This document shows positions 1 through 11,210 of a stretch of 64,000 nucleotides of DNA, piece by piece. How positions within the stretch are numbered: the first letter of the stretch is position 1; every line of letters begins with the position of its first letter. This DNA comes from Populus alba (Eukaryota; Streptophyta; Magnoliopsida; Malpighiales; Salicaceae), in the NCBI RefSeq assembly GCF_005239225.2, contig NC_133301.1, forward strand, positions 8,370,318 through 8,434,317, in the 5' to 3' direction. The notes under the pieces are model-generated. The model was not told where the DNA came from. It did not search any database and saw nothing but the letters and a program-made list of their open reading frames with translations. The translations under genes and the position numbers were made by a program.

Positions 1-938
1 ATAGATAATGGAATTTAAAAAACTCCATCTTGATACTGATGGACAAAAGGAAAAACCTTAAATAATAAATCTCCAAATGATTCTTCTTCTTCGATGCATG
101 AAAGCAAAGTACAACATCTGGTTAGCGATTATAGCTTTCTATTAAATGCAGGTAGACTGGTGAAATAAATGTAATGATAGAAAGTGGCATCTCATTGTTA
201 GAACCAATTCTTCAGCAAGCTCCATTTACTCTTGAATGGATACTATGCTACAAAGGTGAACCTACAAAGATTTTGAAATTCTTCCATTATAACTTGGTCC
301 ATTTCACTTAAAAGAAAGTTAATTTGTAGAAAAGAACGAAGAACAGTAGCTTATTTAAGGAGTTGATCATTTTTAGTTTATGGAGAAATCAAGTTTATAC
401 ATAACACAAGAACCCCAAAGATGAGAGCTTTAACACACTAAAACATGGTCAGTCACATAACGTTGAGCTAATTCATTTAGTCAATTACACATTCACATGG
501 TTAGCTAATCTATCTCACGATATAAATAAATTGGATTGACTGTAATCATATCTAGTGCCTAATAGTAATGAATCAATAATACATTCACACTAAAATATTT
601 AGTCTTCTAGGCTGAAAATGTTGCAAATACAGCTCCTGGTAATAAATAAACACTAGTTTTGATAGGCATTACTTGAACAAACAGACACCCACCCAATTTT
701 TTTTTTTTGTTCTTTTTTAAATAAAAGCATATATATATATAAACCGTTTTCAGTAAGAAAAATGAACAAGTCCACATTATAAAAAAAAGAGACTTCATAC
801 ACATTGGCTCTTCAAAACCAGAAAAAGGTAGAATTTTCAGTACAGACATTGAAAGGTAGGATTTTCAGTACAGACACTGAAAGAAACAGAGGGTAAAATG
901 ATTAGTACAAAGAAATGAAGAAGAAGAAGAAGACATAC
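1..938 (-). other. Probable first intron of the left-edge gene
   Basis: AT-rich sequence with no convincing exon on either strand. It would be intron if the 939-996 exon is real. The 80-residue reverse reading frame at 607-849 is low-complexity (aromatic and Lys runs) and I do not take it as coding. Confidence 0.3.
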
Positions 939-996
939 CCAGAAGAGTAAGTAACAGTGATATTAAGAAGATAAGCTGCTCGACTCCTCTCGCCAT
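939..996 (-). CDS. First coding exon of a gene running off the left edge (signal-peptide-like N terminus)
   Basis: On the minus strand an ATG at 996-994 opens 19 codons plus one base, ending at a good donor (G|GTATGT, exon end 939). The peptide starts MARGVEQLIFLISLLLTLL: a short polar start followed by a hydrophobic run, as in a signal peptide or signal anchor. I infer entry into the secretory pathway. A possible leader-intron acceptor (CTTGCAG) lies five bases upstream of the ATG, and CT/GA-rich sequence typical of plant leaders covers about 1120-1165. The remaining 938 bases to the left edge show no convincing second exon, so the first intron would extend beyond the window. I do not recognise the family. 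Confidence 0.45.
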
Positions 997-1249
997 TGCC
1001 CTGCAAGTGAACTAACTTTGTTTTCGTTTAGATAAAATGCTTTTAAGAGATTCTTTTGTTTTCTACTTTACTCTTTTTGTCAGTGATTGCAACGGTCATG
1101 GAACGCTACAGGAATCAAGAGACTCTCTCTCTCTGAGATCGTGAACAGAGAGAGAGCAACTAAGCTTTCGTTGGCGTGGACGCTTTGGTCGAATTTCGTG
1201 TCGGACAGACAGTAGAACTACAGGACCGGATTTCAGAAATAAACTGTAA

Positions 1250-2640
1250 AATATAGCTAAGAAGTGCCTCGATTCCGCTAAATGGCATATCTGTCCCCCA
1301 CTATTTTTTGGATATTTTATTTTTTAAAAAATTAGAACAGTTTTTTAAGAGTTTTAGTAGAGTAATATTATTTAAGAAAGATCCAATGAAATAAACCTTT
1401 TAGCTATTTAAAAATATAATATTTACTAAATGATTTTATTTCCAAGCATAAAAAAATATTTTTTATATTTTAGAATAATGATATTTAATAAATTTCAGGA
1501 TTTTGAAGTGTAAAAAGATGAAACTCAAATAATTCAGTTTAATCAGTCAATTAGTTGATTTAATTGTATGATCTAGTTATCATTTCACATAAAAACTATA
1601 ATTTTATGATTTTTTAAAAAATATATTTTATGAGTCAAAATATACTTATTTTTTCAACTTTGAAGACTGGAAAATTGACTCCAATTAAAATCTTTAAAAG
1701 TTATTGTTTAAATAATAATTGTTCTTTATTTTTTCAATGTTAATGATGTAGTAAGACTTGCGATAATAAGTAATTCAAACAGTCAGATATAGGTCTACCA
1801 TAATTAAATAAAGATCTGCCCTAAATAGATTATGTAGATGCCCTAACAAATGCATTTATGGACCAATGAGATAGGTCTAGGTCTAATAGAAAGTCTGGTT
1901 GCGTTGTCTAGAATAACAGCTCAATAAAGCCATAACTTTTAATTTAATCATTGAATCGCACTCAAATTCTTGCAGGAGTTTCTAGAGATTGTTTTCCATA
2001 TAGTAGTGACTATGTCGCTATACGAACCATTGTATTTTTAGATACCAAAAATCTTGTCAAGGCCTTTTGATTTTGGCAGTTTTGAGATTTTCCTTATTAT
2101 TTTTAGAATATGTTGACTAATTTTATTAACCATTATAAACTGGTCAACCAATTACTTTAAGATTTAATTGAAGTTGTGGTTGTAAACTGCGACATCAATT
2201 AAATTCTTATCGTGGTTCTCAATCATGACATTTAATTAATGTCATTGTTTAGAACTATAATATCCAAAAGTGTGCTATTTCGTCAAAACTTTTTGCTACT
2301 ATGTTAATTCACTAATTGTGTTGATTTTGTATATTAATTGTCCAATTTGTCTCTATTGTTTTTCTGTTAATTTTGCTTTACAGTCCCTTTGCTAGGAGGT
2401 TGAAACTACGTTTTGTTACTACTATAATGTTAAAAATATTTGATTAATTTATACTTTACAATTTATATATATCCTTCAAAAAGTTATAATTTATACTTTT
2501 TTAAACGGCAATTATAAAAACTACTATAATAATAAACACACACACTAGATTTTAATAGTTGAATTATTATATTATAATTAATTAGATTATTTTAATATCC
2601 TTACTATTTAGTTATCTAAGACATTTATCATAGCTATAAA
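1250..2640. other. AT-rich intergenic sequence
   Basis: No reading frame, RNA gene or clear repeat border could be supported here. The left part is the upstream region of the minus-strand gene at 939-996. Confidence 0.3.
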
Positions 2641-2654
2641 AGTTGAATTGACCC

Positions 2655-3145
2655 AATAAATTACTCAAGAGTAGGATGACCTAGAGCCTAGACTAGTTTG
2701 AGAAAAAAATAGAAAAAGAAAAAAAATCAGTTGATCTAGTTAAAATTTCGAATTGATTCATTGACCTGATCAACTTGCATATGAATAAGTCAAAACCTAA
2801 CCTCTAACTTGTTGATTTTTTTTTTTCAAAATAATGATGTTTTGTTTTTAATTTTTTTAGTTCGACCCTCTCAATTAGGAGCTAGGTCTTGCCTCCCAAT
2901 AGATTACTCAAGACTAAGATGGCCCGGAGCCTAGATTAGTTTGGTTTAAGAAAAAAATAGAACAAGAAAAAAATTAGTTGATTTAGTCAAAAACTCAAAT
3001 TGATTCATTGACCTGATCAACTTGGATATGAATCGGTAAAAACCCAACTCTTAACTTATTGATTTTTTTTTTCAAAATAATTCTTTTTATTTTTAATTTT
3101 TTTAGGCCGACCCTTTCAATTAGGACTTAGGTCTTGCCTTGAATT
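2655..3145. repeat. Tandem duplication, period about 243 bp
   Basis: Two adjacent diverged copies, with matching anchors at 2661 and 2904 (TTACTCAAG). Each copy carries the landmark GATTCATTGACCTGATCAAC and ends in a run of T followed by a GACCC..TCAATTAGGA segment. The copies differ by many substitutions, so the duplication is not recent. No coding content. Confidence 0.7.
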
Positions 3146-3372
3146 GATCTTAAATCAGGTTTTACAACTATACCCTTAACATATGAAAATGATAAAAAAA
3201 AAAAAAATACATGCTCTCACCATAATAAAAGCAATGTCATTTATAATGAACAAAAATAACATGATTTATCATATTACTGAGCAATTTTTATTTATAATTC
3301 TTTGTATTTAATATAAAAAATAAATTTAAAATTTCATTTTATCTTTAGCATACAAAAAAAATAAAAATAAAA

Positions 3373-3690
3373 CCTTGCCTTCTCTTTAACATGAGCAATA
3401 AGAACACAACAAAAATATCCCAAAAATATATCCTCTTGCCTCTCCTTTCACCTTCTTTACTACATCTCTTACTAGCACCGCAACTACTACAAAAAAGCCA
3501 ACACTCTTTTTCATAAATCTATTAAATTAAACCTATCCCTCTCTCTAGCACGAGCAATAAGAACACAATAAAAATCCTAAAAATATATCCTATTTCTTCT
3601 CCTCTAACTTTCTCTACCACATCTCTTACTAACATCGCTACTACAACAAAAAAACCACCACTTTTTTCCATAAATCTATTAAATCAAATC
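3373..3690. repeat. Tandem duplication, period about 159 bp
   Basis: Two copies with anchors GAGCAATAAGAACACA at 3393 and 3552, both ending in CATAAATCTATTAAAT. They are moderately diverged and AT/CT-rich, with no reading frame. Confidence 0.7.
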
Positions 3691-3899
3691 CTATAATTCT
3701 TACCTCTCTCTTAGTTCTCCATTCTCTCTTCAGTGTTAGTTTTCAAGCAAGATAATAAAAAAGGGTGAAATCAACCATTAACTAGAAGATTATAATTCGT
3801 ATTAAGAATTAATTAATCAACTTCTATACAGAACAATGAGTCTTTAGTAGGATAACAAGTGGATTTTATAGATTATTTTGAACAAATATGACTGCTAGG

Positions 3900-4140
3900 A
3901 GTATGTTAAAAAATAAAGGAGGATACTATTATTAGAATCAAGATTACGTAATAATTATCTATTCTATATATAGTTTGTATAGGATTATGATTTTATGTTT
4001 GTGTTAAATTCTATCTTTATAATATTATAAATAGGCCATCTAGTAGTTGGAAATGATGGCTATCACCATATACTCAATTTATTCACAACTTTCAACTATA
4101 TATTGCTTATTGCAATTTATTCTTTACAACTTTTATTTAC
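3900..4140. repeat. Possible copia-type LTR fragment
   Basis: About 240 bp with LTR-like character: a TATA-like stretch (ATAAATAGGCC, near 4029) followed by a leader-like AT-rich sequence. Ends and a partner copy were not found, so this is a weak call. Confidence 0.2.
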
Positions 4141-4219
4141 AGGCTTCCTTTTTATTGCTTTCCTTTTTCTTTTTTTCTTTTTTAATGTTATTCTCTAGTT
4201 TATAGCTTCGACACTATCC

Positions 4220-6049
4220 ATGGTTGTTAAAAATGCGTTTTAACTCGTAAAATCGGATGATTTTACGAGTTAAAATACATAAAACGTGTAAAATCGGGGT
4301 TTAAACTCGAAAACCAGTAAAATCGGTCAAACCCGGTTAAACTCGCTCAAAAACGGGTCAACTCGTAAAAAACGTTAAAAACGTAACGTTTTCACGATTT
4401 AAGCAAAAATTTTAACAAATGCGTAATTTTGAAAGACTCAGCACAACAGTCTCTTTCTTCCAAATTTCCAATCTTCAATCCTCTTGAAAGTTGAAACGTT
4501 CTCTCTCCTGAGTCCTGATCTAAAGAGCTCCTACAGTCTACAATCCCATCGATTTCGCTCTCTCCAAATTCATCTCCCCAGTGGCTTAGCCCTTCCTCCT
4601 CAGTTCATCGACTCTGATTTTTGTGACTTCTTACCCGATCGATTTCATCAGGTATATTTCCAAAATATCATGTTAATTTTTTTTTTTGGTATTTAATTTC
4701 TGTCAATTATCATGGGTTATCCTTAAATTTTTTCTGATCAAAACTGGAGTGGAGGCGTATAGGAATTAGGTTGTATTACTGAAGAGGTGCTTGTCTACGT
4801 GATTTTGTGCTTTTCAAACTGCACTCTTAGAATTAATTATAAAAAAGTATTATTTTGGCTACTTTTCAACCAACTAAACCACACTTTAAAACTTAAAAGA
4901 AAAGGTGTGTAGAAATGGTGTGATCTAAAGAAAGCTTGCATTGAATTAGATCTCCTATAGGGAGAAATTATGGTATACCAGGCGGAGAAATGGTTGATTC
5001 CTGATGGGTCATGCCTAGTCATGATCTGGAGTTTTAGATTGTGGAGCCTTAATATTTTACATCATTTTTCCTTGTTTTGTTTCTGTTTTTCTCCCTTTAA
5101 TTTTTTTTTTTTGCTTATATTTTTTTGATTAGCACTTTAGAAAAATTATATTAAGTTATAATTTTATTTTATTTTATTTCAGTTCTTTTTTCTTAATTAA
5201 TTTTTTTTACTATGCTTCGATCAAGTTAAAAAACATCAAAGCTGGAAATGGAAAAGAGGGGGGGACTCTTACAGCCTCTGTTGTTTTATTCAATATATGC
5301 ATTTACGCTTAATATAGATAAAATACAGTGCTGATTCAAATTATGCTTAATACAAATTGTGAATCTTCTGTCATGTTAAGTGTCATATTTATGATACAGC
5401 TTCTGAGAATTTAAAATTTTAACATATGAGGTTAGAAGTTTATTTTGTGTTGTTCTTTGCCACTATATGCTTTCAATAAAAGATGGCTGGCAACAGTTGG
5501 AAGAAATGGTGAATTTTCTACTCCTGTATTGTGACCAAGTATGTTGAAATCCTGACTGTATTATGAATATCTGTCAATGTTTTGTTGATGTTTACCTAAA
5601 ATTTATCACTAGTTTCACCAGTTTAAGAATAGTTTTTGCTTGAACATTTTATACCATAGGGTGACATCTCACGTAGAAAGTTGCTTCGTGTTTACCTACA
5701 GACTGTTTGTTTAAGATGTGTTAACTTTTAGTTATTGAAATATTATGGACATGTATGAATTATGTATTTTAAGATGTTTGGATATTTGTATTGTTTATTT
5801 TACTTTTATTTAAATTATGTATTTTAAGATATTTGGATATTTGTATTGTTTATTTTACTTGTATTTGAATTATGTATTTTAAGATGTTTGGATGTTTATT
5901 TTGCAATTTTATGATTTTAGTTAAAATATTTTACTTGTGATTTTACGATTTTTAGTTAAAAAATTTTACTTTTGATTTTACAATTTTACAATTCGAGTTT
6001 ATATAGTATGTTTCGTGTCGTGTCAAAAAAATGTTTTTGACAACCTTGG
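4220..6049. mobile_element. Non-autonomous DNA transposon with 8-bp target duplication (hAT/Mutator-like)
   Basis: The sequence CACTATCC occurs immediately outside both ends (4212-4219 and 6050-6057), an 8-bp target site duplication. The ends are imperfect inverted repeats: left ATGGTTGTTAAAAATGCG, right (reverse complement) CCAAGGTTGTCAAAAACA. The left subterminal part holds many short inverted motifs around TTTTAACTCGTAAAATCG. No transposase frame is visible, so the element is non-autonomous. The interior includes a C-rich, exon-like stretch at about 4440-4655 ending at CAG|GTATAT. An 8-bp duplication favours hAT; Mutator (usually 9 bp) is the alternative. Confidence 0.65.
5761..5900. repeat. 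55-bp tandem repeat, about 2.5 copies
   Basis: TATGTATTTTAAGAT recurs at 5761, 5816 and 5871. The units are nearly identical and lie near the right end of the 4.2-6.05 kb transposon. Subterminal tandem repeats of this kind are usual in hAT and Mutator-like elements. Confidence 0.75.
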
Positions 6050-6057
6050 CACTATCC

Positions 6058-9000
6058 CTTATTTATTTTAAGCATGCTAGGGTCAAGTTTAGAGTTCTAT
6101 ACTCCATTTGATTTTCGAGGTTGATACCTAATTTGTATAATCAATAATATATTAGTAATCATGCTAAAAAGACGAATAGACAAGAACATTTTTATAACAA
6201 CCAATGACTCGTCGATTTGTGTAACTAATAAGGGCCATTCTCTTAGCCATAAAGAATCTTATAACAATCTACCAACAAATGTACCAAGGGAACAACTTGC
6301 AATATATATGTCCTAAGATGACTCTTCATCTCTAATTCCCCATAACAACATAAAACCCTAGTACTCCCATATAGTCTCTATGCTTTGAACTTTTACCAAC
6401 ATCATTATCTCTACCAAATTTTATTGGATATCTTGGTGCTTCATTACCCTATCATAACCCCATGCTTATCCCTTTTTTATGAACCTAGTGACATAACTAG
6501 GTGGTCACAACCAACTATACTAAACCCTAATAAGCTAATAATGGCTCCTCTTGAAAAAGTGTTCTTTAATTATAATTTAAACTTGTCTAATGACTTATCA
6601 TAATAACATTATGGTTTTCAACAAGACCATAAAGGTTATAATAAATCAACTCAATCAGATCCAAAATGAGCTTAGTTAAGGTATGTTATGAACTTATTTT
6701 CTCCGATAACAAGCACTCCAATATGAATGTTTGTAGTTTTTTAACCTTATATTAGATATCATGTACCTACCGAAATGGCACAGAAAGTGCAAAAAATGAT
6801 TTCTTTAATAAGATTAATTAACTCTGATTCAAACAAAGCAACTAGTTATACTCCTCAAAATAAAGATGATCACTATGAAATTGAATTCTCTTCTTATCAA
6901 CACTCATATAAGAAAGAACCTTTATTATTTAAGTGGCCGAAAAAAGTCATTTCAAGATCTGCAAGATTCCTCTTATTAAAGTCTTTTGTTAATATTCTTT
7001 GCAAGATTCCATGAATTTTTTAAGAACGACAAGATTTTGTTAATTCCATGAATTTCAATAGGGTTTATGTAACATCCCCAACATTTGGGTACAAAACCTT
7101 TTTAATAAATCTGTAGGTAGTACAATGTTTTTTTTATCAATAAAATGGTCATTCGGTTTATACTATGACCTTACTCTTAAGACCTTATTAATTTATATCT
7201 TTGGGTATTACTTTAAATTAACATTATTTCTACCAAGATTTTGGTAAAGTTTTATTTGTATTTTAGATGTTCTAAGTGTAGACATCAATAAAGTAAAAAT
7301 AACACTTCTAAATTATGTGTTCATGCAAAACCCATCATTTATGTTTGATCCAATCATCGTGGATCTCAAACTCAATATCTATCATTCCTTCCATTATATC
7401 TCATTAATCCACAAAACCATTAAGAACTATTAATACTCATATTATCAATAATTATTAATTTAACATATGATGATTATAATATAATAAAGTGTACATTAAT
7501 GGTATACAAAATAAACTAGTTATATTGTCTCCACACAAAATGCAAAATAATGTATATCATATATTTACAACTTTCATTTTACAAGTTTCGGGAAATTAAT
7601 TACATAACAAAATAAAATATCTATAATTACAACCCAAAAAGCTAGATTATACATCATGCTAATCCATATTTCCTAAATCTAATCTAAAATATCAACTATT
7701 AGCTATTCTTAATGAGCCTGTAAATCACTTGAAATGTAACAAAAACTAATTACATTATTTAAGTCTTAAGTTATAGATTATAAAAAAATTAATAATTTTC
7801 ATCCAAACTTTACTTTAATCAATTCTTATAATCATATAATCTACTTAATTTGTTTACTCACTCATTTTCCAAACAATCTCTTAAGCTTCACTACAAACTT
7901 AGTCATTATGGTATCCTCATATGGAAACCAACACCTCAATATTCTTTCCTGAACACCAATTACCTAGTAACCCATATTGGATACTCATCAATTTGGTCAG
8001 CCCATCTTGGTTTTCAAACATTTCAGCATTTCTATTTGGAAGCTAATAATTCGATCAACCCATCTTAGTAGCCAATCAATCCTGCATTCCTAATTAGAAG
8101 CCAATATTCCGGTCAACCCATCTTGGTTACCAATTAATCCTAACATCATGTATATATTTCCATCTTTGTTTACTAACCATGCCATTATCAACTAATTTAC
8201 ACAAAAAAAGTAATGAAGCTTTTAGAAAAGAGTTTCTATAAGATACCAAGTACCTACTTGCAGCCTAACTGTGAGTGTGGCTCCATCAATATGCTGAATC
8301 ACCCTAACAAGTTTTTCCATTAATTATCATTTTCACATAACAACATACTCCTTATTCATTGTAACATTCATTATGGTTCTATTTAGGTTTTTCATTCATA
8401 TTTTCGAATCATTTACTACAAAAAAAATCAACTTAAATACAAACAACTTCATAATGCCTTTAACTATCATCAATTATACATAATTTCATGAAATTTTCAA
8501 TTCTCTAAAATTTTGCAACTTCATATTTTATCATTTCAGTACTTCAAGTCAATAAAAAACATTATTCTCATACTCATACACACATTTATAGCACAATTAA
8601 TGGTCAATATTATAAATGCATAACTTCCCATTTAATTCTCTATATGGTCGAACTTTATAGGCTTCCTACCTATCACCTTTCTTCATCATTCTTTCATGAT
8701 TTCACTCTTTAACAACCTATAAAGGTCCTAGAAACTCAATTTCTAAGAAATTTTCACTTCCTCCAATTTCATCTCAAGAACCGTAATTCAATTCTTTTTT
8801 CAATTTAGCTTAAAATCACTAAATTCTTGTTCAAATTGATACAAATAGTTTTTCAACACTTTACCTAGTTGCCAAATGAAATTTGAAGTTTGATTTGTCA
8901 AAACTTTCCCAAAACTTCTCTCTCTTTTCCCTTCTTTCCTTAACTTTTTCTCTCTAATTCAATTTTCCCTCTATTTGATTTTTAATGTGAAAGTGTTTTT

Positions 9001-9353
9001 ATCTGTCAAAATCCTCTCATTTGGCTGCCCCCGTTAGTTTTTAAGAAGACAATAACCAAAATAGTCTAATCAATTTTAGAAATGGTTTGACCAATTTACT
9101 AAATTGGTTTAGATGTTTCTCAAAATGGCTAGATTGGTTTTATTACTAGAAAAATGAGCCATAAACCTTTCTTCTTCTATCTTTTTACCTCGTTTTCTTT
9201 TCTTTCTCTTATTTTATCTTATTATATGATAATTTTGATTATTTTTAATTTATCTCGGAGTTTACAGTTGAAGTCTAGATTTTAAGAGACTTTGTTCATT
9301 AATATTTCCTCCATAATTCTTGTTTAGATTTTAGTAGATAACATAATGGGAGA
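6058..9353. other. Degenerate repeat-derived intergenic sequence
   Basis: AT-rich sequence without a supportable gene. A TGTAACATCCCC motif near 7067 resembles the start of many plant LTRs. Around 7915-8145 a degenerate repeat of about 66 bp recurs (GGTCAACCCATCTTGG and variants at least three times). Reading frames at 6385-6603, 6775-7014 and 7850-8068 have no recognisable domain. Confidence 0.35.
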
Positions 9354-11210
9354 TGTCGTGAGGGGTGCAACGTCGTTTGGCGATGGCGGAGGCTACTTGT
9401 CGTGCCTCCTGTGTGAGGTGTGGTGTGTTGGGAATGTTTTTTGGATTTAATTATAAAATTATGATTAAGGTTAAAGAGTCGCCATTTAGTATTATGGTCA
9501 CTAGGAACTTGTGGTCTACGAGAGTCTGAGTAAAGACTGGTTTGTGTAAGGGAAGACGCATCACCCTAGTGCACTCTACCTAAGGCAAGCTGCATTGTTG
9601 TTTAATTGTTTTTTTCTACGTCGGGTTTCTATTCGTTGGTCTTCTCTAAGGCTTAAGGCAGATCTTTCTTTATGAGAAAGTCTACCTTATTGGGTTAAAT
9701 TCTAACCGTTCTAAAGTTTGAATATTAACATCGTATTTATTTAAATCTTGTATCTTTAATATTTGAGGTTGTACTTTATCGTGTAATTTTACTACCCATA
9801 AATATTAAAGTCTACATCTAGACCCTAAAAAAATATTGGAATTTTTTTTGACATGTCGGCCAAATCTTAATGGATAATCATAAACCGGTTATGATATTCT
9901 TTTTTGGATTTTTTTTTAACATGAAAAAGATGCAATTTTTTTTTTTGAAAAATATGCTTGGAAACATTTTAGGATTTGGCTGTATGCAATGAAATATATT
10001 TTTAAAAACTTTTTTGAATTTTTTTTTAAACATTTCAAAGAAAACCAGGTATTTTAATACCAGATTTGTATTTTACAGTGTAAACATACAACCTGATATT
10101 ACGCAAAATGAATAGAAAATATTTGAGAGAATCACAATTTTTTTTAAAGGATTTTTAAAATTTTTTGGAATTTTTTTTTAAAAAGAAATATATAATATTA
10201 TATTATATATTAATTAAATATTATTAAAATAGGTGGGCCGGGCCGAACCATCTAACTAGGCTAAGCCCAGGAACTTTGGGTTGGGCCGATCTCGATCCAA
10301 CAGATCCTTTTCCTTTATGGGTGGGCCAAATCCGGCCCCAATCATATGGGCAGGGACAAGTCAGGCCCGACCCAGCAGAGGAATGAATTATATGCAGAAT
10401 GTGAATGGTAGTTCACGTTCTGCATGCAACTCTGCAGTTGCAGATGGTGGAGTGAATCGGGAGGCAACCTTGTGGGGGGGAAGTAGTTGCTATCACCGGC
10501 CTGGAGTGAGGTTATAGGTGGTCTGGGTAGTCTCCCTGAAGCTGGTGGCGGCATTAAACTTTCAATTTCTTCAAATTTGCCATAGGTTTTTGTCAATTAA
10601 GCCCCTACATTTTGGCGTCTTTTGCAGATTGGTCCTTGTTTGTGAATTTCTTCAATTTAACCCCTAATTGACCCCAAAACTTTATTTTTCTTGCAATTTT
10701 ACCCTTGATTTCAATCATTTAACTTGGTAAAAATTAAATTTGGTCTTATAAAATATTAATATTCTCAATTAAACCCAAATTAGGCTCCTAAACTTAATTT
10801 TTCACCAATTAAGCCTCAAATAAAATTAATTTGACCAATTTAAAGTATAATTAAATCCTTGCACTAATTAAATCCTTCAATTGGACCCAAATTAATTCTT
10901 AAACATAATTAAACTTCAATTTGGCCCATGATTAAATCAAATTGGCCTATTAAAAATTTAATTATGTCATTGGACTTAATATTTATGCAAATTCGTCCAA
11001 TAATAATTTAATTTGACCTTGAATTTGCATTTTTTTTCTTTATTTTTTGATATATTAGGGTACAATTAGGCCTTGAATTTTTTTAAAAAATTGCAGCTTG
11101 ATTTTTCAGTCTAGTTTCTCCACGTTGCCAGCCTTTATTTTATTTTTAATTTTTATTTTGAAAAAAAGTGAATTGATTTTTGAGGAATAACCCAGAATTG
11201 GGTTATGAAA
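9354..11210 (-). mobile_element. Solo LTR of a gypsy-type family (copy A), reverse orientation
   Basis: Read on the minus strand this 1857-bp unit aligns by eye along most of its length with the outer parts of the element at 27064-31275. Shared marks: TCATAACCCAATT near the start, long runs of AATTAAATTTGG-like sequence, a U3 hairpin, GGGTCTAGATGTAGACTTTA, and a terminus ending CACGACA. Flanking pentamers GGAGA (left) and GGGGA (right) look like a mutated 5-bp target duplication. No internal coding region or second LTR is present, so a solo LTR is the simplest reading. The frames at 10281-10596 are inside it and are not genes. Confidence 0.7.

Noticed and set aside
7850..8068. 72-codon plus frame
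   Set aside because: Overlaps a ~66-bp degenerate tandem repeat in LTR-like DNA.
10281..10596. Overlapping short frames on both strands
   Set aside because: Inside the solo LTR copy A; the GC-rich patch is LTR sequence, not a gene.
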